A stretch of DNA of 23,121 nt, taken from assembly GCA_024691465.1 (NCBI GenBank), contig JAILNO010000222.1, forward strand, positions 1 through 23,121, read 5' to 3'. A program made the translations under genes and the position numbers. The stretch is from Pseudobutyrivibrio sp. (GTDB taxonomy: Bacteria; Bacillota_A; Clostridia; Lachnospirales; Lachnospiraceae). Under the pieces are notes generated by a model that searched no databases, was not told the DNA's origin, and saw only the letters and a list, made by a program, of their open reading frames with translations. Below, piece after piece: positions 1 through 6,873 of this stretch. The stretch's first letter is position 1, and the number at the start of each line of letters is the position of its first letter.

Positions 1-172
1 TAACTACGATAACATAGTCACCACAATCAGCGTGTGGAGTGAAGACTGGCTTATTCTTACCTCTTAAAACCTTTGCAACTTCTGCTGAAAGGCGTCCAAG
101 TGTCTGACCCTCAGCATCAACTACATACCATTTTCTCTCAAGCTGAGATGGGTTTGGCATATAAGTATTCAT
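1..172 (-). CDS. rplM: 50S ribosomal protein L13 (N-terminal part, cut by window edge)
   Basis: The first 57 codons of ribosomal protein L13, an early-assembling component of the large ribosomal subunit, are visible on the minus strand. The translation begins [20 protein letters not shown] and continues with a [18 protein letters not shown] stretch, which is the characteristic L13 N-terminus. The ATG is at 172-170, preceded by an AAGGAGG site at 187-181 with good spacing. The rest of the gene, and normally rpsI (S9), would lie before position 1. It follows truA in the same direction, the usual Firmicutes order ecfA-ecfT-truA-rplM-rpsI, but has its own promoter and a structured leader. Identity is certain in practice; only the C-terminal part is missing. 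Confidence 0.96.
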   Translation of the reverse strand, partial: MNTYMPNPSQLERKWYVVDAEGQTLGRLSAEVAKVLRGKNKPVFTPHADCGDYVIVV

Positions 173-187
173 TGAGAATTCCTCCTT

Positions 188-295
188 AAATAAATCTGAA
201 AGATCTAAGAATGTGATGTCCGGGCACTTCTTAGAATGTTATAGTAAAAACTCGCTTCCGGGCTAATGGACGCAAGTCTTCTCACTACATCAACC
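188..295 (-). promoter_or_regulatory. Structured 5' leader of rplM (candidate L13 autoregulatory leader)
   Basis: About 110 nt of untranslated leader lies between the promoter and the rplM ribosome binding site. It contains a perfect 8-bp stem (204-211 pairing with 228-235, arms TCTAAGAA/TTCTTAGA) and two GCCCGG motifs, at about 258-263 and 219-224 in forward coordinates. L13-S9 operons of Firmicutes are known to carry an L13 leader RNA that mediates feedback by the protein. Assignment here rests on position and the visible stem, not on a covariance-model match. Confidence 0.5.
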
Positions 296-300
296 GTTAC

Positions 301-329
301 ATTTTACAATAGGAATGCAACGAAGTCAA
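301..329 (-). promoter_or_regulatory. sigma-A promoter of rplM
   Basis: Reading the minus strand, TTGACT (329-324) is followed after exactly 17 nt by TAAAAT (306-301). This is a good vegetative promoter 8 nt after the truA stop codon. It would start transcription near 294 and give the ribosomal operon an independent supply beyond read-through from truA. Confidence 0.75.
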
Positions 330-337
330 CACTAAAT

Positions 338-1072
338 CTACTCATATTCTATGCCTATCATGGTGAGTCCGTGAGCAGGTGCTGTAGGCCCAGCCAGCTC
401 TCTATCTCGGCCCCTGAGTATCTCTAGCATATACATAGGCTCCATCTCTCCTGCACCTACTTTAATAAGAGTGCCGGCAATGATACGAACCATGTTATAT
501 AAGAATCCATCACCTGTAAGACGGATATGGATTACATCATCTTCTTTATAAACCTTAGCTGTATATATGGTACGAACTCTAGACTTAACCTGAGCCTTCA
601 CTGATGAAAGTGAGGTGAAGTCATGCTGCCCTATTAAGTATGCGGCGGCCTCGTTCATTTTGTCCACATCTAAATTATAGTAGTAGTGGAAGGTATCCTT
701 ACGCTTGGTTGGATCTGGCATCTTGCGATTGAGTATCTTGTACTCGTATGTCTTACGACACTGAGCATACCTAGGATGAAAATCATCATCCACCTGACAT
801 GAATACTGAACCACTATATCGTCTGGCAACCTCTGATTAAGTGCGAAGCTAATCTTATCCGCAGGCATCCTGGAATTGGTATCAAACACAGCCACATTGC
901 CCAGTGAGTGTACACCTGCATCTGTACGGCTGGCTCCTATGATAGAAATAGGCTCTTGCAAAAGATCTGTAAGAGCCTCATTAAGCTTCTGTTCTATTGT
1001 TATTCCGTTGGGCTGAATCTGCCAGCCGCTGTAACCGCTGCCATCATAAGCAACTACTATCATAACACGCAT
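338..1072 (-). CDS. truA: tRNA pseudouridine(38-40) synthase TruA
   Basis: TruA converts uridines 38-40 in the tRNA anticodon arm to pseudouridine. The 244-residue product has the family's N-terminal MIVVAYDGSGYSGWQIQP and the catalytic-loop motif GASRTDAGVHSLGN, with the catalytic aspartate at residue 51. The C-terminal half contains RLTGDGFLYNMVRIIAGTL, typical of the TruA fold. Length is normal for the family. I start it at the ATG at 1072-1070, 1 nt after the ecfT stop. An in-frame TTG at 1084 sits directly against the AAAGG site and is poorly spaced. It is probably translationally coupled to ecfT; this linkage to the ECF transport genes is widespread in Firmicutes. Confidence 0.95.
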   Translation of the reverse strand: MRVMIVVAYDGSGYSGWQIQPNGITIEQKLNEALTDLLQEPISIIGASRTDAGVHSLGNVAVFDTNSRMPADKISFALNQRLPDDIVVQYSCQVDDDFHPRYAQCRKTYEYKILNRKMPDPTKRKDTFHYYYNLDVDKMNEAAAYLIGQHDFTSLSSVKAQVKSRVRTIYTAKVYKEDDVIHIRLTGDGFLYNMVRIIAGTLIKVGAGEMEPMYMLEILRGRDRELAGPTAPAHGLTMIGIEYE

Positions 1073-1073
1073 A

Positions 1074-1871
1074 TTATAAAACAACCTTTACTGCAATAAA
1101 AATCACTATAAACATAAATATACAAATATATGCCTTCTGATCAAGAGAACTATATTTAAGAGGGCGCATCTTGGTACGTCCCTCACCACCATTGTAGCAT
1201 CTAGCTTCCATGGCAAGTGATAGATCATTAGCTCTTCTGAAGGCTGATACGAATAATGGCACTAGAAGTGGAACCATATTCTTGGCCTTCTTAATCAAAC
1301 CACCCGACTCGAAATCAGCACCTCTGGCCATCTGTGCCTTCATAATCTTATCCGTCTCCTCAATGAGGATTGGAATGAATCGAAGTGCAATTGACATCAT
1401 CATAGATATCTCATGGACTGGCAACCATCTCTTGAATATTCCAAGGGACTTCTCTAACCCATCTGTCAACTGATTAGGTGTGGTAGTAAGAGTCATAACA
1501 GATGTGCCAATGATAAGCAGAATCATCCTGCTGGTCATGAGCACTGCATTCTTAAGTCCCACATCTGAAATAGTAAAGATTCCAAAAGTAACCAATGGTC
1601 TACCTGGTGTCAAAAACAGATTAAATAGTCCTGCAATGACTAAGAGAATAATGATAGACCTAAGTCCCTTTACCATAAAGGAAAAGGGAACCTTGCTAAG
1701 GAATATCACTCCAATAAGTGCCGCAACCACCATTGCAAACAGAATAATATTATCTGCTGCAAATAATGTAATTATAAATACCAATGTAGAAAACAGCTTC
1801 ACTCTAGGATCAAGGGAATGAAGCACGGATTCTGCTGGATAATATTGTCCTAACGTAATTTCACGTAACAT
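1074..1871 (-). CDS. ecfT: ECF transporter transmembrane component EcfT
   Basis: EcfT is the membrane scaffold of energy-coupling factor transporters and joins the two ATPases to interchangeable vitamin- or metal-binding S components. The 265-residue protein has several hydrophobic segments (about 25-60, 70-90, 105-130, 245-265). It carries the two cytoplasmic coupling-helix signatures that contact the ATPases: Ala-Arg-Gly at 182-184, and a second, degenerate Ala-Arg-Cys at 223-225 where Ala-Arg-Gly is usual. It begins MLREITLGQYYPAESVLHSL, typical of group II EcfT. It lies 48 nt after the fused ATPase gene and 1 nt before truA. No S component lies nearby, consistent with a shared, group II module. 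Confidence 0.93.
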   Translation of the reverse strand: MLREITLGQYYPAESVLHSLDPRVKLFSTLVFIITLFAADNIILFAMVVAALIGVIFLSKVPFSFMVKGLRSIIILLVIAGLFNLFLTPGRPLVTFGIFTISDVGLKNAVLMTSRMILLIIGTSVMTLTTTPNQLTDGLEKSLGIFKRWLPVHEISMMMSIALRFIPILIEETDKIMKAQMARGADFESGGLIKKAKNMVPLLVPLFVSAFRRANDLSLAMEARCYNGGEGRTKMRPLKYSSLDQKAYICIFMFIVIFIAVKVVL

Positions 1872-1919
1872 AAACTGTTAATCCTTTTCTTGTCCAAGCC
1901 AATAGGTCTCGGCAATAAA

Positions 1920-3698
1920 TTAATTATAAGCCTTCATTATTGATTGGGTAGCCTCTTCCACTGTAGTAGCGGTGGCATCCACATCGAATCCAGCCTCTCG
2001 CAAATCGTTCATAACATAAGTAACCTGTGGAGCAGCTAATCCCATCTCCTCAAGCTCCTTATAGTGAGCAAATACCTCCTTAGGAGTACCATCATATACA
2101 GGTCTGCCCTTGTCCATAACGATGATTCTATCTACATAATTAGCCACATCCTCCATAGAGTGTGAAACCAATATAACTGTATCATTGCGCTTATTGTGCA
2201 TATCTGAAATAAGTCCTAAGATATCATCCCTACCCTTAGGATCTAGGCCTGCTGTAGGCTCATCTAAGATAAGTACCGCTGGCTTCATGGCTATGACACC
2301 AGCTATGGCTGCTCGTCTCTTTTGTCCACCTGATAATTCAAAAGGTGACGCAAGATAGAACTCTTCTGGGAGCTTAACGAGACCTAGAGCCTCATATGCT
2401 CGCTTAATCTGCTCCTTCTCATCCAGTCCCTGATTCTTAGGTCCGAACTGAACATCCTTAAATACAGTAGTCTCAAATAGCTGATGCTCAGGATACTGGA
2501 ACACCATACCCACCTGAGTGCGCAAGTCCCTGATATCATAATCCTTATCATAGATATCCTGACCATTGTAATAGATGCTACCCTCAGTGGCCTTGATTAG
2601 TCCATTGAGATGCTGTACGAAGGTGGACTTACCACTTCCAGTATGTCCAATTACTCCTATGAACTCACCCTCTTTGATGGCGATATTGACATCATCTAAG
2701 GCAGTGACCTCATAGGATGTGTTAGGCGAGTACTTATAGGATACGTGATCCATTATAAGCACATTCTTCCTGTCACTAGGGGCACTATCAGCTACCCTCT
2801 CCTCTGTAAAAGTTACGCCTGCCGCAGCAGCTTTCTTAAGACCTAGCTTACTTAATTCTGCTACCAGTTCCTTCCTGGTAAGAATGCATTCTGGAAGAGG
2901 CAATCCTGCCTTTTTAAGCTCGTGAGCTAATAGTGTGACCTGAGGTACATCTAAGCTGTGCTCCTTGAGAAGCTCCACATCCTTAAATATATCCCTAGGC
3001 TCGCCTTCCATAAATACCTTACCCTTCTCCATGACGAAGACGTAATCTGAATCAACTACCTCCTCCATGTAGTGAGTGATAAGTATTACAGTAATGCCCT
3101 TCTCTCTATTAAGCTCATGGACTGCTCTAAGCACATCAGCTCTACCGTCTGGATCAAGCATAGCTGTAGGCTCATCTAAGATAATGCACTTAGGTTCCAT
3201 AGCCATAACGCCTGCTATAGCAACCCTCTGCTTCTGTCCTCCTGAGAGCTTGTTAGGAGAATGACTCTTGTACTTGGTCATACCCACCATCTTAAGAGAG
3301 CGATTCACTCGCTCAACTATCTCTTCAGTAGGAACACCTATATTCTCAGGTCCGAATGCAACATCCTCATCTACCACACTGGCGATGATCTGGTTGTCAG
3401 GATTCTGAAATACCATACCCGCAGTCTGACGCACCGCAAAAGTATACTCATCATCTGATGTATTCATTTCATCTACCCAGAGAGTTCCACCCGAAGGAGT
3501 AAGAAGCGCATTAATGTGCTTAGCGAAGGTGGACTTACCTGAGCCGTTATGTCCTAAGATAGAAATGAACTGCCCTGGTTCCACATTAAGATTAACATGA
3601 TCGAGGGCAACCTGGATTGACTCCACATTGCCTTCCTCGTCACGTCTAATATATTCATGTACTAAATCTTTAGATCTAATAATTGCCATGGTACCCAC
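1920..3698 (-). CDS. ecfA: Fused ECF transporter ATPase (EcfA1-EcfA2 in one chain)
   Basis: This 592-residue protein holds two complete ABC ATPase domains in tandem, corresponding to EcfA1 followed by EcfA2, which are normally separate genes. Domain 1 has Walker A GHNGSGKST (49-57), Q-loop FQNPDNQ (97-103), signature LSGGQKQ (151-157), Walker B IILDEPTA (172-179) and the switch histidine 209. Domain 2 has GHTGSGKST (351-359), FQYPEHQ (400-406), LSGGQKR (455-461), LILDEPTA (476-483) and histidine 513. Residues about 280-312 form an Ala/Lys/Glu-rich linker. All catalytic residues are intact, so both sites should hydrolyse ATP. The listed start is a GTG overlapping the trmL stop; an ATG three codons later (3689) is an equally reasonable start. 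It feeds directly into ecfT. Confidence 0.93.
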   Translation of the reverse strand: MGTMAIIRSKDLVHEYIRRDEEGNVESIQVALDHVNLNVEPGQFISILGHNGSGKSTFAKHINALLTPSGGTLWVDEMNTSDDEYTFAVRQTAGMVFQNPDNQIIASVVDEDVAFGPENIGVPTEEIVERVNRSLKMVGMTKYKSHSPNKLSGGQKQRVAIAGVMAMEPKCIILDEPTAMLDPDGRADVLRAVHELNREKGITVILITHYMEEVVDSDYVFVMEKGKVFMEGEPRDIFKDVELLKEHSLDVPQVTLLAHELKKAGLPLPECILTRKELVAELSKLGLKKAAAAGVTFTEERVADSAPSDRKNVLIMDHVSYKYSPNTSYEVTALDDVNIAIKEGEFIGVIGHTGSGKSTFVQHLNGLIKATEGSIYYNGQDIYDKDYDIRDLRTQVGMVFQYPEHQLFETTVFKDVQFGPKNQGLDEKEQIKRAYEALGLVKLPEEFYLASPFELSGGQKRRAAIAGVIAMKPAVLILDEPTAGLDPKGRDDILGLISDMHNKRNDTVILVSHSMEDVANYVDRIIVMDKGRPVYDGTPKEVFAHYKELEEMGLAAPQVTYVMNDLREAGFDVDATATTVEEATQSIMKAYN

Positions 3699-4195
3699 TA
3701 TTCCTTCCAGTTGAGTCTATGCAAATTACCCTCGGTCTCGAGTCCGAGGAAATCATTCTGGCGCAATGCCTCATATAAAACTACTGCAACAGAATTAGAT
3801 AAATTAAGGGAACGTATATCATGTCCCATTGGAATACGAACACAATTCTCCTCATTCTCGACAAGTATCTCCTCAGGAATGCCTGCACTCTCCTTGCCAA
3901 ACATTATGTAGCAGTCTGGTTCGTAATTAACCTCAGTATGTGTCCTCTTGGCCTTGGTTGTGGCCATATATATCTTAGCATCGGGATTCTTAGCCTTGAA
4001 ATCATCCCAATCATCATAACGGAACACCTCAAGTCTATCCCAATAATCCATGCCAGCCCTCTTAACTGTCTTATCAGTTAAGACGAAGCCCAAAGGCTCA
4101 ATCAGATGAAGCCTGGTGCCTGTGGCACAGCATGTACGCCCAATATTACCTGTATTAGCAGGAATCTCAGGCTCATGTAAAACTATATTTAACAT
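3698..4195 (-). CDS. trmL: tRNA (cytidine/uridine(34)-2'-O)-methyltransferase TrmL
   Basis: TrmL is a SPOUT-class enzyme that 2'-O-methylates the wobble base of leucine tRNAs using S-adenosylmethionine. The 165-residue length fits the minimal, dimeric TrmL type without an added RNA-binding domain. Visible motifs are PEIPANTGNIGRTC (9-22), FGKESAGIPEE (99-109) and the knot-forming IPMGHDIRSLNLSNSVAV (121-138). The ATG at 4195 has an AGAGG site upstream. It lies 26 nt after the aminotransferase and overlaps the fused ecfA at its stop codon, so it is part of the same run of genes. Confidence 0.93.
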   Translation of the reverse strand: MLNIVLHEPEIPANTGNIGRTCCATGTRLHLIEPLGFVLTDKTVKRAGMDYWDRLEVFRYDDWDDFKAKNPDAKIYMATTKAKRTHTEVNYEPDCYIMFGKESAGIPEEILVENEENCVRIPMGHDIRSLNLSNSVAVVLYEALRQNDFLGLETEGNLHRLNWKE

Positions 4196-4221
4196 GTAAT
4201 AACCTCTAGTTGTATAAATTA

Positions 4222-5388
4222 TTATGCTCTTAATTCTTCCACGAATTCTTCAATCCTATCCATGGCGCGCTTAAGATTCTCAAGGGAGTATGCATAAGAG
4301 ATACGCACATTGCCCTCACCGCTATCTCCAAAAGCTGTTCCTGGAACCACTGCCACTTCTTTCTCGCGAAGAAGCTTGGTACAAAACTCCTCAGAAGACA
4401 TGCCGAACTCTGCAATAGAAGGGAAGATATAGAAAGCACCGTATGGCTCGAAGCACTTAATATTCATCTTCTTAAATCTATTGAGAAGATAACGGCGACG
4501 ATCATTATACTCCTCACGCATATTAGCAACATCCTCATCACAATCACGAATTGCAGTAATGGCTGCATACTGACTGGTGGTAGGTGCGCACATAATTGCG
4601 AACTGATGAATCTTAGTCATCTGCTTAATAATCACCTCAGGAGCACATACATATCCTAATCTCCATCCTGTCATGGCATGGCTCTTAGAGAAACCATTGA
4701 TGTAGATAGTACGCTCCTTCATGCCAGGGAAGCTTGCAATAGACACATGCTTCTGCCCAGTGTAACTAAGCTCTGAGTAAATCTCATCAGTAAGTACGAA
4801 CAGATCGTACTTTTTAACAATCTCTACTATAGGCTCAAGATCTGCCCTCTCCATAACAGCACCTGTAGGGTTGTTAGGGAAAGGCATAATTAAAATCTTA
4901 GTCTTATCTGTGATAGCTGCCTCAAGCTCCTCTGGCTTAAGTCTGAATTCATTCTCTTCCTTAAGGTTGATAGGAACTGGCACGCCACCTGCGAGTATAG
5001 TACATGGCTCGTAGGATACGTAGCAAGGCTGAGGAATAAGTACCTCATCTCCTATATCTAACATAGCTCGTAGTGCTATATCAATACCCTCTGAACCACC
5101 TACTGTCATAAGCATCTCTGTAAGTGGATTGTAATCTAACTCATAATGACGCTTAAGGAAATCAGCAATCTCTATTCTAAGCTCCTTGAGACCTGAGTTA
5201 GAGGTGTAAAAGGTACGACCTCTCTCTAGTGAATAGATAGCCTCATCTCTTACTTTCCATGGTGTATCAAAGTCAGGCTCGCCCACACCCAGAGATATAG
5301 CCTCTGGCATCTCTGCCACTATATCAAAGAACTTACGAATGCCTGATGGTTTAATCTCTGTGATAGTTTTGTTTAGAGGGTTTCTCAT
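4222..5388 (-). CDS. PLP-dependent aminotransferase, class I (aspartate/aromatic aminotransferase-like)
   Basis: This is a fold-type I, pyridoxal-phosphate aminotransferase of normal length (388 residues), cytoplasmic. Family motifs in order are SLGVGEPDFDTP (32-43), YTSNSGLKELR (61-71), PNNPTGAV (171-178), LTDEIYSEL (199-207, cofactor-contacting Asp 201 and Tyr 204) and FSKSHAMTGWRLGY (233-246), where Lys235 would form the Schiff base. A conserved arginine near the C-terminus (VRISYAY) would bind the substrate carboxylate. The exact amino acid pair cannot be read from sequence. Its ATG overlaps the stop of the Lrp/AsnC gene by 4 nt, so the regulator and aminotransferase are translationally coupled; an amino-acid-responsive link is likely. 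Confidence 0.9.
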   Translation of the reverse strand: MRNPLNKTITEIKPSGIRKFFDIVAEMPEAISLGVGEPDFDTPWKVRDEAIYSLERGRTFYTSNSGLKELRIEIADFLKRHYELDYNPLTEMLMTVGGSEGIDIALRAMLDIGDEVLIPQPCYVSYEPCTILAGGVPVPINLKEENEFRLKPEELEAAITDKTKILIMPFPNNPTGAVMERADLEPIVEIVKKYDLFVLTDEIYSELSYTGQKHVSIASFPGMKERTIYINGFSKSHAMTGWRLGYVCAPEVIIKQMTKIHQFAIMCAPTTSQYAAITAIRDCDEDVANMREEYNDRRRYLLNRFKKMNIKCFEPYGAFYIFPSIAEFGMSSEEFCTKLLREKEVAVVPGTAFGDSGEGNVRISYAYSLENLKRAMDRIEEFVEELRA

Positions 5389-5867
5389 AGGCTCACCTTC
5401 TCCCTCTCATCAACATGCTGTTCTGCCATAATGATGCCGTGGTCCTTATATTTCTTAAGGACGAAATTAGTCTGTGTAGAAAGCACTGAGTCAAGTGGAG
5501 AAAGCTTAGCAGAAACAAAATCTGCAACCTCCCTTAAAGTATGTCCCTCAATGGAAACCATAAAGTCATAGCTTCCTGAGATTAAGTAAACTGCGTTGAC
5601 TTCAGGATAATTATAGATGCGCTCAGCAACCTTGTCGAATCCCATGCCGCGCTGTGGTGTAACTCTAACCTCAATCAGAGCTGAAACCTTCTCCACGCTA
5701 GCCTTATCCCAATTAATAAGAGTAGGATAGCCACAGATAATATGCTCACTTTCCATAGCCTCTAACTCATTCATAATGGTAGCCTGGTCGCTGCCAAGCA
5801 TCATTGCCAAATCCTCTAAATCAATCCTGCTGTTATGTTCAATATAATTAAGTATTTTCTCTCTCAT
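5385..5867 (-). CDS. Lrp/AsnC family transcriptional regulator
   Basis: This 160-residue protein has an N-terminal helix-turn-helix (about 1-50, MREKILNYIEHNSRIDLEDL onward) and a C-terminal RAM/AsnC ligand-binding domain (about 65-150, including AVYLISGSYDFMVSIEG). Such regulators form octamers that sense amino acids. I chose the ATG at 5867 rather than the GTG at 5876, because an AGGGGTG ribosome binding site lies at proper spacing before the ATG and would overlap a GTG start. It sits between the AIR-synthase-like gene (11 nt gap) and the aminotransferase (4-nt overlap). It may control this cluster and be modulated by the aminotransferase substrate or product (inference). Confidence 0.9.
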   Translation of the reverse strand: MREKILNYIEHNSRIDLEDLAMMLGSDQATIMNELEAMESEHIICGYPTLINWDKASVEKVSALIEVRVTPQRGMGFDKVAERIYNYPEVNAVYLISGSYDFMVSIEGHTLREVADFVSAKLSPLDSVLSTQTNFVLKKYKDHGIIMAEQHVDEREKVSL

Positions 5868-5878
5868 TATAATCACCC

Positions 5879-6871
5879 CTATTTGCTTTTGTTAACATTG
5901 TACAACGCGTCTGTCTTAGGTGGCTCTAGGAAGCGAACCTCATCACCACTAAGAACACGCTTATCATTCGAAGAGTTGGACTTTCCGATAATGGCGGATG
6001 CTACCCCCGCATCACGCAATTTCCTAACGAGACCATTGCCATCCTCAGTAGCTATAAGCATAGCGCCTGAAGAAATGAGCTCATATGGATTGATTCCAAA
6101 GAACTCGCACACCTCAATAGTCTCCTGCTTCACAGGAATAGACTTAAGATCCACATCAATACCTACGCCTGATGCTTCACCCATCTCCCACAAAGCTCCA
6201 AAGATGCCGCCCTCTGTGACATCGTGCATGGCCGCAACCCCATGCTCCACTGCCACGCGGCTCTCTGGTAATACGCTTAAATATTTATCAAATCCCTTAG
6301 CAGTATCGATAAGGGATTGTGGTAATCTCTCTAATAATTCCTTCTCATGGTCCTTGGCAATAATAGATGTGCCCTCTAGCCCAATCCACTTGGTAAGCAC
6401 TATATCCATGCCAGGCTTGGCACCAGCTGTGGATACCATCTGGCCCTTCTTAACCTTGCCGACAGCTGTAACGGAAATCAATGGCTGATTAACTACATCT
6501 GTCACCTCAGTATGACCACCTATTACCTGGATATTATATCTCTTACAAGCGCTATCCACCTGCTCCATAATGGCCTTAAGCTTAGCCTCTCGCATACGTG
6601 GAGTAAGAAGAACTGTAAGTAGTATGCCTATTGGCTCAGCACCTGCACTAGCCAGGTCATTAACTGAGATAGTAACCGCCAGCTCGCCGATATCTGAAGC
6701 AGTACCTGTGATAGGATCTGTAGAAAGAACTATCTCCTCATCAGGTCCCACGCTCACTGTAGAACAGTCCTCACCGATACCAGGGCCACTTCCTACTTCA
6801 GGTCTCTTTACATGTAATTGTTTAATGACAGAACGCTTAAGAACGTTCTCTGGTAACTTTCCTATTTCCAT
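5879..6871 (-). CDS. AIR synthase/HypE-like ATP-binding protein
   Basis: This 330-residue protein belongs to the PurM/HypE/SelD/ThiL superfamily of ATP-dependent enzymes. Recognisable elements are the glycine-rich GIGEDCSTV (31-39), VNDLASAGAEP (70-80), GGHTEVTD (118-125) and the HDVTEGGIFGALWEM block (216-230), matching the HypE branch. HypE matures NiFe hydrogenase cyanide ligands through a cysteine at its extreme C-terminus. Here the chain ends TDALYNVNKSK with no cysteine and there are no other hyp genes around, so a hydrogenase role is unlikely. It is 2 nt after the VanW gene and 11 nt before the Lrp regulator. The substrate is unknown. Confidence 0.85.
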   Translation of the reverse strand: MEIGKLPENVLKRSVIKQLHVKRPEVGSGPGIGEDCSTVSVGPDEEIVLSTDPITGTASDIGELAVTISVNDLASAGAEPIGILLTVLLTPRMREAKLKAIMEQVDSACKRYNIQVIGGHTEVTDVVNQPLISVTAVGKVKKGQMVSTAGAKPGMDIVLTKWIGLEGTSIIAKDHEKELLERLPQSLIDTAKGFDKYLSVLPESRVAVEHGVAAMHDVTEGGIFGALWEMGEASGVGIDVDLKSIPVKQETIEVCEFFGINPYELISSGAMLIATEDGNGLVRKLRDAGVASAIIGKSNSSNDKRVLSGDEVRFLEPPKTDALYNVNKSK

Positions 6872-6873
6872 AA

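Noticed and set aside
5835..6488. 217-codon plus-strand frame opposite the AIR-synthase-like and Lrp genes
   Set aside because: It is Ser/Pro/Thr-rich, as expected for the complement of real coding sequence, and crosses the boundary of two well-supported genes.
5879..6871. Annotation of this gene as hypE
   Set aside because: The required C-terminal cysteine is missing and no hydrogenase maturation genes are in the window.
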